A stretch of DNA of 64,000 bases from assembly GCA_963768565.1 (NCBI GenBank), contig CAVYIO010000038.1, forward strand, positions 124,001 to 188,000, in the 5' to 3' direction. This document shows, piece after piece, positions 34,718-43,551 of the stretch. The notes under the pieces were generated by a model. That model saw only the letters and a program-made list of their open reading frames with translations, did not search any database and had not been told where the DNA came from. This DNA is from JABDKH01 sp963768565. GTDB lineage: Bacteria > Bacteroidota > Rhodothermia > Rhodothermales > JABDKH01. Every line of letters begins with the position of its first letter. Within the stretch, counting starts at the first letter, position 1. The position numbers and the translations under genes are program-made.

Positions 34718-36274
34718 TCAGGAGCGATCTTCCAACCTGGCCGCGAACGTAAGAACGCTGTCTGCGATGTGCCGTTCCTCACTCATGCGAAGGACTTTCG
34801 ACTGCGCACTGACCCGCTCTTTCGTGCCCTTGAGCCAATTCTCGAAGGTGCCCCGGGGAACAGGGACAATCTGTGGTTCCAGAAACGCGCCCGCCTCGCG
34901 CCGTATCTGGTAGTGGCGGTTCACCCGCTGCAGGTACCGATCGATGGCTCTTGCAAAAGCGGCAGGGTCTTCGGGAAGTTGATCGAATTCGACCAGCCAC
35001 TGATGCGTCGGCAGGGTCCCTGCGACCACACGGCTCGGCGCGATATGGTATTCGACAACTCCGGCACGAGTACCCTCGCAGGCCTCCATCAGTGCCGCGC
35101 GCGCCTCGTCGCCAAAAACAGCCTCACCATACTTGTCGATCATCTCCGTCGTTCGACCGGCGACGACGAGACGGTACGGAGACGTGCTTGTGAATCGAAC
35201 CACGTCGCCCACGGCGTACGACCACAACCCGCTACAGGTCGACGCATAGAGCGCGTATCGAACATCTAACTCCACATCGCGGATCGTCAGCCGATCCGGA
35301 TTGTCTTGCCCCACCTGCTCAACCGGCACGAATTCGTAGAACACTCCGTTATTCAGATGCAAGAGCATGTCTGTATCGTTCGGCCGGTCTTGAATCGCGA
35401 AGTATCCCTCGGAAGCGCCGTAGCTCTCGACAAAGTTCACCGGGCCGCCGATCTGTTCGATCAGCAGGTCGCGGTATGAACTGAGCGCCACCCCGCCCGA
35501 GAAAAAGACGCGCAAGTTGGGCCACACGTCCAGCACACATCGAGCCCCGCCGCCATGGATCTGATTGTACCTGGTGATCAGTTTGTCGAAAAGCACGAGA
35601 CCCCAGGACGGTACCATCGCAAGAATACGGATGTCGCGATCCACGGTCCTGTCGACCACAGCATCCAGCTTTCGATCCCAGTTGTCCATAAACAGGATTT
35701 CATGCGGCACCGCCTGATAAAGCCTCGCGACCAATGAGGGAGCGTACTTCGACTGAAGCCCGGACACCTCACCGATCAGAGTACCCGGATGGTCGGGATC
35801 CTCTTCGATCCGACCCGGCAAACTTACCATCTCACCGAACCACATAGACAGGTCGCCACTGTGCGCCAGGTAGTTGAGCGCAACGGCGAGACTGAATCGG
35901 CTGTTGCAGTTGATCGCCTCCCGGCTCAATGGAATAATCTTGCCGGCGGAAACCGTGCCGCTGGAGATCGCAAAATCACGCATGCGGCCCGGCCACATCA
36001 CGTCTTCCTCACCTGCGCGCACCCGATCGACAAGTGGTCGAATGTCATCATACTCCTGAAGCGGGACGCGAGCCTGAAAGCTCGTAACCACGTCAGGACT
36101 TCCGATCATCCCGTCAAAATCGAACTTCCTGCCGGCGACGGTATTGGCGGCTCGCTTCACGAGGCTGCGCAGAAGGACCTCCTGCGATGACCACGGATGC
36201 GCCGCAGCCTTTCGGAGCGTCCGAAGGGGTCCCATCGGGACTCGTCCGACGATAGATCCTATCACGCTAGACAT
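34718..36274 (-). CDS. GH3-family acyl-adenylating enzyme
   Basis: The 518-residue protein belongs to the GH3 family, first known from plant auxin-conjugating enzymes and common in Bacteroidota. Landmarks are the ATP-binding ISSGTVSAGKIIPLS (here SSGT in place of SSGT[ST]xGK), VFFSGGVALSSYRDLL, VESYGASEGYFAIQ and VGDVVRFTSTSPYRLVVAGR. GH3 enzymes adenylate a carboxylic acid and join it to an amine; the bacterial substrates are unknown. Length is typical. It lies upstream of rpoD in the same direction, without obvious functional connection. Confidence 0.9.
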   Translation of the reverse strand: MSSVIGSIVGRVPMGPLRTLRKAAAHPWSSQEVLLRSLVKRAANTVAGRKFDFDGMIGSPDVVTSFQARVPLQEYDDIRPLVDRVRAGEEDVMWPGRMRDFAISSGTVSAGKIIPLSREAINCNSRFSLAVALNYLAHSGDLSMWFGEMVSLPGRIEEDPDHPGTLIGEVSGLQSKYAPSLVARLYQAVPHEILFMDNWDRKLDAVVDRTVDRDIRILAMVPSWGLVLFDKLITRYNQIHGGGARCVLDVWPNLRVFFSGGVALSSYRDLLIEQIGGPVNFVESYGASEGYFAIQDRPNDTDMLLHLNNGVFYEFVPVEQVGQDNPDRLTIRDVELDVRYALYASTCSGLWSYAVGDVVRFTSTSPYRLVVAGRTTEMIDKYGEAVFGDEARAALMEACEGTRAGVVEYHIAPSRVVAGTLPTHQWLVEFDQLPEDPAAFARAIDRYLQRVNRHYQIRREAGAFLEPQIVPVPRGTFENWLKGTKERVSAQSKVLRMSEERHIADSVLTFAARLEDRS

Positions 36275-36453
36275 AAGGCACGTATCGTTCTCACTCCCGG
36301 GATTCCGGCAAGACTCGATCGACTCCCTCCACCGAAGGCTCCAGCAAAGACAATCGGCTTCATCTTCATCCGCTCGTGATCACCGCATTAAGCACTGCTG
36401 ATAAGGTGCGAAACTCCGAGGGAATTTTGAACACGTAGACGTAACTTCCCAAC

Positions 36454-37371
36454 ATGGAAGCAAAAGAAACGGAAACGACGCCCACCTTCGTTGTCCGGTG
36501 TCGCGACAGAGTACTCGATTGCACGCCCGGATTGTCTTCGGGAGCACTCGTGATGGGCATCCTGAATGTCACTCCCGACTCCTTTTCAGACGGCGGGAAG
36601 TTCCTGAGTCCCGATGCCGCCCTGTCCCGGGCGGAAGAGATGGTCGAGCAAGGTGTCGACATTATCGATGTGGGTGGCGAGTCGTCTCGCCCAACCGGAA
36701 AGACATATGGGGAGGGAGCGAGACCCATCACGCCTCACGAGGAGATGCGACGTGTCGCTCCCGTCATCAAGGGTATCGTCGCTCGCTTTCCATCCGTGCT
36801 TGTCTCGGTGGATACCTACAAACCGGACGTGGCGAAGGCGGCCATGGAGGCCGGGGCCCACATGATCAACGATATCACCGGGTTAAGATACTCGTCGGAT
36901 ATCGCGCAAGTGGCGGCCGATGCGGGTGCAGCGCTGATCGTCATGCACTCCGTTGGAACGCCCGGGGCGCTTCCTCACGACGCAGAGCACAAGGACGTCA
37001 TCGATACCGTAACCCGCTCACTGACCGAGTCTATGGCCCGTGCAAAGGAAGCCGGGGCCACCGAGATCATTCTGGATCCGGGATTCGGGTTCGGCAAATC
37101 GGTGGTTGACAACCTCCGACTGATTCGGAATCTCAATCGGCTGTCGAGCCTGCATCGTCCACTGCTGCTCGGTATCTCGAGAAAATCAACGATCGCTACC
37201 GTTCTGGGTGGCGAAGACAATCCTCCACCCCCTGAGGAGAGATTGTTCGGGACCCTCGGCGCGACAGTGGTGGCCGTCATGCGAGGCGCCTCTATCATCC
37301 GGACGCACGACATCCGACAGACTGTCGAGACGTTGAAGGTGGTAGCTGCGATCACACACGCCGGGGAATAA
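36454..37371 (+). CDS. folP: Dihydropteroate synthase
   Basis: The enzyme condenses p-aminobenzoate with the pterin pyrophosphate in folate synthesis and is the sulfonamide target. The 305-residue protein has all landmarks: MGILNVTPDSFSDGGKF, IIDVGGESSRPTG, INDITGLRYSSDIA, ILDPGFGFGKS and LLLGISRKSTIATVLG. An N-terminal 25-residue extension precedes the core. The stop codon overlaps the start of cdaA by one base, so folP, cdaA and pcm form a tight operon; folP-cdaA linkage is known in other Bacteroidota. Confidence 0.97.
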   Translation: MEAKETETTPTFVVRCRDRVLDCTPGLSSGALVMGILNVTPDSFSDGGKFLSPDAALSRAEEMVEQGVDIIDVGGESSRPTGKTYGEGARPITPHEEMRRVAPVIKGIVARFPSVLVSVDTYKPDVAKAAMEAGAHMINDITGLRYSSDIAQVAADAGAALIVMHSVGTPGALPHDAEHKDVIDTVTRSLTESMARAKEAGATEIILDPGFGFGKSVVDNLRLIRNLNRLSSLHRPLLLGISRKSTIATVLGGEDNPPPPEERLFGTLGATVVAVMRGASIIRTHDIRQTVETLKVVAAITHAGE

Positions 37372-38237
37372 TGGTGCCACCGATTGCCCTGACGATTTTT
37401 CAGTGGGTCATCCCGATCAGGCTGATCGACATCATCGAGATAGGCATCTTCGCATACGTACTGTACAAGCTGTACAATCTTATGCGGGGCACCATCGCCA
37501 TCCAGATCTTCCTGGGCGTGCTCGCGCTCTATCTGATACAGGTTATCGTCAGCGTCGCTGACATGACGATTCTGAACTCGCTGTTCGGGCTCATTGGGGA
37601 GGTCATAGTTCTGGCCGTCATTATTCTGTTCCAGCCCGAGATTCGACGGCTGCTTTTGTTGCTCGGACAGAACCCGCTGATTCGGAGGCTCGTGACATCG
37701 CCGGCTCAGGAGCAAATGGTGAACGAGATTACGGATGCCGCGATGGAGATGAGTCGAAGCCGGATCGGCGCATTGATCGTCTTCGAGCGCTCGACGGGCC
37801 TCAGGAACTATATCGAAACCGGCACGGTGATTCACGCACGTGTATCAAAGGATTTACTTATTACCATTTTCTATTCGCAAAATCCGCTTCACGACGGCGC
37901 GATCATCATCAGAAAGAAGACCATCGAGGCCGCGCGCTGCATTCTGCCCGTATCCACGAGTATGCGACTCTCTCCACACCTGGGGCTCCGGCATCGCAGC
38001 GCGGTGGGACTGACCGAACAGACTGACGCATTTGTGCTGGTGGTTTCAGAAGAAACGGGGGCGATCTCGGTGTCCATGCTGGGTAATCTTATCACCGACA
38101 TCGACGAGCAGAAGCTCCGCGAATACCTTTCAGACGCGTTGCTGCCCCAGGCGCCTATGACTGCGGATCTGGGACATCCTGAAGTTGAGCCGGCGGCCAC
38201 GTACGGCAGCCCCCGAACAAGCATCCCCGAGGCTTGA
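37371..38237 (+). CDS. cdaA: Membrane diadenylate cyclase CdaA (DisA_N domain)
   Basis: This protein makes cyclic di-AMP from two ATP. Its 288 residues show three N-terminal membrane helices (IIEIGIFAYVLYKLYNLMRG; IQIFLGVLALYLIQVIVSVA; LFGLIGEVIVLAVIILFQPE) and a DAC domain with IGALIVFERSTGLRNYIETG, the catalytic DGA in LHDGAIIIRKKT, and the RHR motif in GLRHRSAVGLTEQTDAFVLV. Cyclic di-AMP controls potassium and osmotic balance and wall homeostasis, which may matter to the two MscS channels in this window. It overlaps folP and pcm by a single base each. Confidence 0.96.
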   Translation: MVPPIALTIFQWVIPIRLIDIIEIGIFAYVLYKLYNLMRGTIAIQIFLGVLALYLIQVIVSVADMTILNSLFGLIGEVIVLAVIILFQPEIRRLLLLLGQNPLIRRLVTSPAQEQMVNEITDAAMEMSRSRIGALIVFERSTGLRNYIETGTVIHARVSKDLLITIFYSQNPLHDGAIIIRKKTIEAARCILPVSTSMRLSPHLGLRHRSAVGLTEQTDAFVLVVSEETGAISVSMLGNLITDIDEQKLREYLSDALLPQAPMTADLGHPEVEPAATYGSPRTSIPEA

Positions 38238-38896
38238 TGTCATCCGAGGACTGGAAGTACCGCCGGCGCCGGACGAGACTGGTTGAGTCCCTGCGAGACA
38301 AGGGTATCTCGGATCTCAACGTGCTTCGCGCTATCGAAACGGTGCCCCGACATCTTTTCGTCGATGCTGCTTTGCGTCCGCGGGCTTATGAGGATGAGGC
38401 TTTGCCGATCGGATATGGCCAGACGATCTCTCAGCCATTCACGGTGGCCTACCAGACGGCGATGCTGGCCGTCGGCCGCGGGGATCGGGTGCTGGAAATT
38501 GGAACAGGCAGCGGATACCAGGCGGCCATACTGTGTGAGCTGGGAGCCGTGATGTACTCCGTTGAACGGATACGGGCTCTGTATGAACGCACCCGCCAGC
38601 TCCTCAACGATCTTAACTACCGCGTGACGGCCAAGTGCGACGATGGAACGATGGGCTGGGCAGCCTTTGCACCCTACGACGCGATAATCGTCACCGCCGG
38701 AGCTACCGAGATACCGGATCCCCTGATCAAACAGCTCCGCACTCCAGACTCCGAATACAGTGGTGGACGTCTTGTGATTCCGGTGGGTGGATCGGACGGG
38801 CAGACAATGTACCGCCTTACCAGAACGGGGCCGGAGACGATCGAAGAAGAGCAATCTCACGACTTCCGCTTCGTGCCGCTCATAGGTGATCGCTAG
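38237..38896 (+). CDS. pcm: Protein-L-isoaspartate O-methyltransferase
   Basis: A 219-residue SAM-dependent enzyme that repairs isoaspartyl residues in aged proteins. Motifs: ALPIGYGQTISQPFTVAYQT (substrate region), VLEIGTGSGYQAAILCEL (SAM-binding loop), YDAIIVTAGATEIPDPLIKQ and GGRLVIPVGG. The start ATG shares its A with the cdaA stop. Its stop and that of the convergent EutN-like gene lie in the same CTAG (38893-38896), leaving no room for a terminator between them. Confidence 0.96.
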   Translation: MSSEDWKYRRRRTRLVESLRDKGISDLNVLRAIETVPRHLFVDAALRPRAYEDEALPIGYGQTISQPFTVAYQTAMLAVGRGDRVLEIGTGSGYQAAILCELGAVMYSVERIRALYERTRQLLNDLNYRVTAKCDDGTMGWAAFAPYDAIIVTAGATEIPDPLIKQLRTPDSEYSGGRLVIPVGGSDGQTMYRLTRTGPETIEEEQSHDFRFVPLIGDR

Positions 38897-39183
38897 GCGC
38901 CGGCCACGAATGTCCAGTCCTGGTGGTCGATGCGATCGACGACACCGACCACCGTTGCATCTGTCGGTGTCAGCCCGGGTCTGAAGGGAATTGCCGCCTC
39001 GCTGGCAGTGGTGTAGATCACCACATCGCCCACGCCCGACTCCGCCGTGTCCAGCGCAATGATCGGTCCGCCGACGTCGCGACCTCGAAAGGCCATGGGC
39101 TGAACAAGAAGCATTCGGCGCGACTCAAACCTCTCATCCTTCCGCGTCGCCCATATGGTGCCGATTACCCTGGCCAGCTTCAC
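38893..39183 (-). CDS. EutN/CcmL-family bacterial microcompartment vertex protein (first)
   Basis: A 96-residue protein starting at GTG 39183: VKLARVIGTIWATRKDERFE, RRMLLVQPM, IALDTAESGVGDVVIYTTAS and TVVGVVDRID. This is the EutN/CcmL (BMC-P) pattern of pentameric proteins that cap the vertices of carboxysomes and metabolosomes. Its start codon overlaps the stop of the second EutN gene (GTGA), so the two are co-translated. I see no hexameric BMC-H or BMC-T shell gene and no encapsulated enzyme in the window. Function outside a microcompartment is possible. Confidence 0.88.
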   Translation of the reverse strand: MKLARVIGTIWATRKDERFESRRMLLVQPMAFRGRDVGGPIIALDTAESGVGDVVIYTTASEAAIPFRPGLTPTDATVVGVVDRIDHQDWTFVAGA

Positions 39184-39482
39184 GAATCCACCCCGCTCAG
39201 TTCCAGTCTGGCAACGGTTTCGACGTCCAACTTGTCGACAATCGCCGTGATGACCGCATCCACAGGTTTGTTGTGCGTGAGGGCGGTCTGACGGGCGCTC
39301 GACCCCTGAGCCACCAGGACAACCTCCCCTGCGCCGGCACCTACACTGTCCACTGCGACAACAAAACGATCTTTCAAGGATAGATCCAGATCCACCTCGC
39401 GCACGATCTGAAGCTTCATGCCAACGAGTTGATCGTCTTTCCGCGTCGCCCAGACTGTCCCGATGACTTTGCCCAGCATCAT
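39180..39482 (-). CDS. EutN/CcmL-family bacterial microcompartment vertex protein (second)
   Basis: A 100-residue paralogue of its neighbour: MLGKVIGTVWATRKDDQLVG, MKLQIVREVDLDLS, VVAVDSVGAGAGEVVLVAQG and VDAVITAIVDKLDV, the consensus of EutN/CcmL (BMC-P). Two consecutive ATGs (39482, 39479) are possible starts. Translation couples to the downstream copy. The copies differ enough in sequence that they may form mixed or distinct pentamers. No other shell component is nearby. Confidence 0.9.
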   Translation of the reverse strand: MMLGKVIGTVWATRKDDQLVGMKLQIVREVDLDLSLKDRFVVAVDSVGAGAGEVVLVAQGSSARQTALTHNKPVDAVITAIVDKLDVETVARLELSGVDS

Positions 39483-40026
39483 GGCCCGATTCCTTTTCTC
39501 TGGATTGAACTCTTCTCGAAGATTTAGACGTGCGAAAGAATGTAGCGAGTGCCCCAGACGATGACAACCAGACAATAACTCACGGTCCTCGATCGTTCGG
39601 GTATAACGTCCGCGAGCCGCCTCGCCCCACAGATTCGGCTCTCCCGGAATGGCTACCACCCAGCCGTAGGAACGCCACAAGAACACCCACCAGAGACGTC
39701 CTGTTGCGCGGACCTGTAGACATCTTGAATTCAATCCGGCGGCTGCCGATACAAAATGCAGTCGGAAAGAGAATGTGTAGGGGATCCCCCTACAATCTCG
39801 ATGAACTTTTCCCTCACACGATCCGGCCGTATGGCGGCCGATAGCTAAACTGTGTAAATTACCAGTCTTCGCGTGAGGATCCACCCCCGTTTTCGCGCGA
39901 TTTCCCACCCGGAGCCTGGTTCTTTGCCACGCGATCGCCAGTCGCCGGGTATGCAATGCTACGCTGATAGATGGAGTCCACAGAAGGGCCCGTCTTCCAC
40001 CACTCACCGTAGCAGAAGTGTACGAA
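39483..40026. other. Intergenic region without a convincing gene
   Basis: This 544-bp stretch lies between the divergent EutN pair and the sorted secreted protein. Frames here lack protein-like composition and no repeat, RNA or clear promoter stands out; it presumably carries the two promoters. Confidence 0.4.
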
Positions 40027-40785
40027 ATGCTGAAAAGTCCCATACTCGGCCTGCTGATCGCCACCGCTCTCAGCACCGGCGCCTTCGCAAAGACTGCTTT
40101 TGTTGAATGCGCAGTTCGCACCGGCCAGAACGCAAGCATTTTCATCCGATCGGAGGTCACGCCAACGATCAACGGCGTCGCACTTGACAAAGGCGATGAG
40201 GTCGTGGTCCTGGACAAAAACGGTGCGTGTGCCGGCAAGGCCACATGGACCGGTGAGACGATGTCCATCACGGTGTGGGGCGACGACGAAATGACCGAGG
40301 AGATCGACGGACTCAACGCCGGAGATCCGCTTCGCTTCGCCATCTATGATGCGTCCGACAACCTGATCTTCGGAGCCGACGGTGCGGGGATCGACGTTGG
40401 ATTTGATTCGGAGTTTCCGTTCAACGACGGCGGTGTGTACGAGCCCGACGCGTTGTTCAATGTGAGCTTTCTCGATATCAGCGGCGTCCCGTCAACCCCT
40501 CCGACAGCAGGTGTGGTTGACAGCTTCAAGCTGGGATCACCCTATCCGAACCCCTTCAACCCGGTGACCTCCTTCGAATTGGAAGTCATCGATGCGCAAG
40601 ACGTTGCAGTTCGCGTCTACAATGCAATCGGGCAACAGGTCGCGATGCTTCATGATGGATTCCTGACGTCGGGGACCCAGCACCAATTCCAGTTCGAGGG
40701 AGCCGGATTGTCGAGCGGCATGTACCTCATTCGCGTCACCGGTGAGGTGTTTGCAGCTGCCAGGAGCGTCGTGTTGCTGAAGTAG
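40027..40785 (+). CDS. Secreted protein with C-terminal (T9SS type A-like) sorting domain
   Basis: The 252-residue protein has a signal peptide (MLKSPILGLLIATALSTGAF), a beta-rich middle of unknown function (GVALDKGDEVVVLDKNGACA; LNAGDPLRFAIYDASDNLIF) and a C-terminal sorting domain of about 80 residues beginning LGSPYPNPFNPVTSFEL, with VYNAIGQQVAML and LSSGMYLIRV, ending VLLK. Such domains direct proteins through the type IX secretion system in Bacteroidota, or are anchoring modules in relatives without it. A GTG 9 bp upstream is an alternative start. Confidence 0.85.
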   Translation: MLKSPILGLLIATALSTGAFAKTAFVECAVRTGQNASIFIRSEVTPTINGVALDKGDEVVVLDKNGACAGKATWTGETMSITVWGDDEMTEEIDGLNAGDPLRFAIYDASDNLIFGADGAGIDVGFDSEFPFNDGGVYEPDALFNVSFLDISGVPSTPPTAGVVDSFKLGSPYPNPFNPVTSFELEVIDAQDVAVRVYNAIGQQVAMLHDGFLTSGTQHQFQFEGAGLSSGMYLIRVTGEVFAAARSVVLLK

Positions 40786-40797
40786 CTGTGGTTGCGC

Positions 40798-41994
40798 TCA
40801 GCTGCCGGAAGCCGCCCGAACACGGTCCGGCAGAAAGCTATCCCCGGCGCAGTCGTACTCCACGCCAAAGAACGCGGCGACCGATGCGGCATGGTCTGCG
40901 AACGTGGACCGCATACCCAGGTCGGAGCCCGACCCTTCGTAGCTGACGAGCAGAGGGACATGCTCGCGCGTGTGGTCGGTACCCGGGAACGTCGGGTCAT
41001 TGCCGTGGTCAGCGGTCAGCAGCAACACGGAGCCGCGTGGTAGCGCCCGTTCGATTTCGGGCAGATTTGAATCAAAATGCTCCAGCGCGCGCGCAAAGCC
41101 CTGCGCGTCGTTTCGGTGTCCGAAGTCCTGGTCAAAGTCCACGAGATTCGTCCAGATAAAGGTCGGGCGGCCTTTCGCAGTGGCCGCGACCATGGACTTC
41201 ACCGTATGCTCGATGCCTTCCGCGTTGGATCTGGTCTTGATGCAGGAATCGAAGCCCACGCGATCGAAGAGCTCACCGATCTTGCCGACGGCGATCGTGT
41301 TAATCCCGGCGTCCTGCAATCGCGACTGTACCGGTGTCTTCACGGGCCGAAGAGCAAAATCTTTCCGCCCGGCCGACAACCGCGAATACGAGCCCTCGAC
41401 GCCCTCAAAGGGTCTGGCGATTACCCTGCCAACCGCATGGGGTCCAACGCATACCCTATCCCTCGCTACACGACAGATCTCGTAGAGCCGCTCCAGAGGG
41501 ATCGCGTCCACATGCGCCGCAATTTGAAAGACGCTGTCGGCCGACGTGTAGACAATCGGCCACGCTGATTCCTGGTGAGCCGAACCCACGCGCTCAATGA
41601 TTTCGGTGCCGGATGCCGCTACGTTGGCGAGGATGCCGTCACAGCCTGATTCCAACAGGAAACGGTCGATGAGTTCGTCCGGAAACCCATCAGGGTATGT
41701 CGGGAACGGGTTCTCGAGCTGAATGCCTGCCAGCTCCCAGTGACCGGTCGTGCTGTCCTTCCCCGGCGACACCTCTCGCATGCGGCCGTAGTCAGCCGCC
41801 GGATTTCTCGTGCCGTCCAGTCCTGTGAGTGCCCTGATGCTACCCAGGCCCCACCGAGCGAGATTTGGCAGGTCGGGTCGGGCTACCTGACAGACGTGAC
41901 CGAGCGTATCGCTACCGACGTCACCAAAATCATCAGCGTCTGGCTGCGCACCGATTCCAACCCCATCCAACACGATCGTAACAAAGAGAGACAT
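40798..41994 (-). CDS. deoB: Phosphopentomutase
   Basis: A 398-residue alkaline-phosphatase-superfamily enzyme that interconverts (deoxy)ribose 1-phosphate and 5-phosphate in nucleoside salvage. Metal ligands are visible in IVLDGVGIGAQPDADDFGD, LTADHGNDPTFPGTDHTREH and in GKDSTTGHWEL, where the threonine region is phosphorylated in family members. Length is typical. It ends 12 bp from the convergent secreted-protein gene and is last in the run from mrdA. Confidence 0.96.
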   Translation of the reverse strand: MSLFVTIVLDGVGIGAQPDADDFGDVGSDTLGHVCQVARPDLPNLARWGLGSIRALTGLDGTRNPAADYGRMREVSPGKDSTTGHWELAGIQLENPFPTYPDGFPDELIDRFLLESGCDGILANVAASGTEIIERVGSAHQESAWPIVYTSADSVFQIAAHVDAIPLERLYEICRVARDRVCVGPHAVGRVIARPFEGVEGSYSRLSAGRKDFALRPVKTPVQSRLQDAGINTIAVGKIGELFDRVGFDSCIKTRSNAEGIEHTVKSMVAATAKGRPTFIWTNLVDFDQDFGHRNDAQGFARALEHFDSNLPEIERALPRGSVLLLTADHGNDPTFPGTDHTREHVPLLVSYEGSGSDLGMRSTFADHAASVAAFFGVEYDCAGDSFLPDRVRAASGS

Positions 41995-42033
41995 GGCTGC
42001 GCGATAAATCGGGACGCCGTGTGGTCCGGCGCG

Positions 42034-43491
42034 TTACTCAAGTATCGTGCATACGCCGGACTTGACAGCCTCTTGAAGAGCCGCTGCTGCGTCCGCTTTG
42101 AGCTGTTCGTGCGTCTTGTGCCGTTCGGCCAGCATCGCCACACCGATGCTCACGCCTCCTCGATACTCCTGGCCCATCTTCTCAAAATCGTCGTACACCT
42201 GCATGGCCCACAGCTCTACGTCTGTCAGCGGCAATGCAACGAATACCCCGAACATCAGATCGCCAAATCGCTCGATGCGAAGCCCGTCACCCGACTCATC
42301 GAGACGTTTACGAATTCCACTCTCAAGCTCTGCGACGGCGTCGACTCCGTCTTCTGCGACGACCTCCTCCGCACGGTTCAACATCACCAATGCGAACGCC
42401 ATTGGTGAATTACGTTTGCGGGCACGCAGCATTTCCTCTGCAATGATCTCTCGTCTCGGACGGAATGACGGAGCCGATTCGGACGGCGCTTCATCGTCAC
42501 GGTCGACGACTTCACCGAGCACACGCGCAAAGTGCTCGAAGATGCGATGAGCCCTCATGTTCTCAAGAACACCATCGTACATAGAGTCTGCAATCAGCAG
42601 GAATCGTCGCCCACCCGGCGGCATTGGAACCGCGGCGTACGCTAGCTCCTTGACGGCGATCGTCTCCCTGTAGTATTGCAGGTCATACGGATCCCATGTC
42701 GCGTCGGCTGCGCGCTCGACCGTCACATATATTGAGTTTGACCAGCGCATGCCGTTACCCGGTGTCAACTCGCCACCGCTGCGAGCGTACGCGTTCCGAC
42801 TCACGATCGCGTGAATCCGGTGTCCCTTCCCGTCGGCCTCGGAGCCAAGGAGGCACACCGTGTTGGCTTCGAGAGCTGCACACAGTGATTCGAGACACGG
42901 AAGGACTACGTCGCCGTCGATACTATCGGAACAGGACACAACCTGGTATTGAGGAGACTTCCGTTCTTTCGTGACGGGTCCGGAGACGGAGGTCGGCGAG
43001 CGAGCGACACCGGTATCGACGGAACTCCCGTTCCGTTCTGCGGGCATCGGTTCTCGAACACGTGTTTCAACAGAGCTCAATCTCTCCTCCGACTCGAAAA
43101 TCGAGTATTGTGGGGCCTCCGAGGGTGATCGGCGGGTTGCGGCCCTGGTGGGTTCGTGGTGCGGGGTCTCTGGCTTCGGCCGGACTTCGGTCTTGCCTGA
43201 TTTCGGGCGAATTTCGAGGATGCCAAGGGAATTCAGGTCCTCTTCGTCAACCGGCGCATAGCCGCGCGAGTCCGGGCGTCCAATGTCGAATTTCCCCTTG
43301 AGTTGGAGTAGCCAGGTAGCCCCGGCTGCGGCCAACAGGAGCACAGCAAGGACGTACAATCCCCAGAAATGCAGGACCGCTCCCAGAACCGTTGAGAGAA
43401 TGGCTAAGATGACCAGGAGTACCCGGAGCATATGCCAGGGACGCTGTAGGAAGACACCGCAGTGGGGGCAGTTTTTTGAATCTAGTCGCAC
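42034..43491 (-). CDS. Membrane protein with degenerate GGDEF domain
   Basis: The 485-residue protein begins with a CPHCG zinc-ribbon-like motif, two adjacent membrane helices (WHMLRVLLVILAILSTVLGA; LYVLAVLLLAAAGATWLLQL), a disordered charged linker (about 75-185), a GAF-like domain (about 190-325) and a C-terminal domain resembling GGDEF (MAFALVMLNRAEEV; RIERFGDLMFGVFVAL; GGVSIGVAMLAE). At the catalytic motif the sequence reads RFGDLMFGV rather than RxGGDEF, so cyclic di-GMP synthesis is unlikely; a sensory or scaffold role is more likely. It lies between ftsX and deoB, pointing to envelope or division control, which is inference. Confidence 0.75.
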   Translation of the reverse strand: MRLDSKNCPHCGVFLQRPWHMLRVLLVILAILSTVLGAVLHFWGLYVLAVLLLAAAGATWLLQLKGKFDIGRPDSRGYAPVDEEDLNSLGILEIRPKSGKTEVRPKPETPHHEPTRAATRRSPSEAPQYSIFESEERLSSVETRVREPMPAERNGSSVDTGVARSPTSVSGPVTKERKSPQYQVVSCSDSIDGDVVLPCLESLCAALEANTVCLLGSEADGKGHRIHAIVSRNAYARSGGELTPGNGMRWSNSIYVTVERAADATWDPYDLQYYRETIAVKELAYAAVPMPPGGRRFLLIADSMYDGVLENMRAHRIFEHFARVLGEVVDRDDEAPSESAPSFRPRREIIAEEMLRARKRNSPMAFALVMLNRAEEVVAEDGVDAVAELESGIRKRLDESGDGLRIERFGDLMFGVFVALPLTDVELWAMQVYDDFEKMGQEYRGGVSIGVAMLAERHKTHEQLKADAAAALQEAVKSGVCTILE

Positions 43492-43551
43492 CCCGCGCGA
43501 ATGTCAACCGGTCGGCAGGCGCCAACAGCAGTCGATCCAGACGCAGCCTAA

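Noticed and set aside
39483..40343. N-terminal extension of the second EutN-like protein
   Set aside because: The extra codons do not look like protein and run antisense into the secreted-protein gene; homology starts at MLGKVIGTV.
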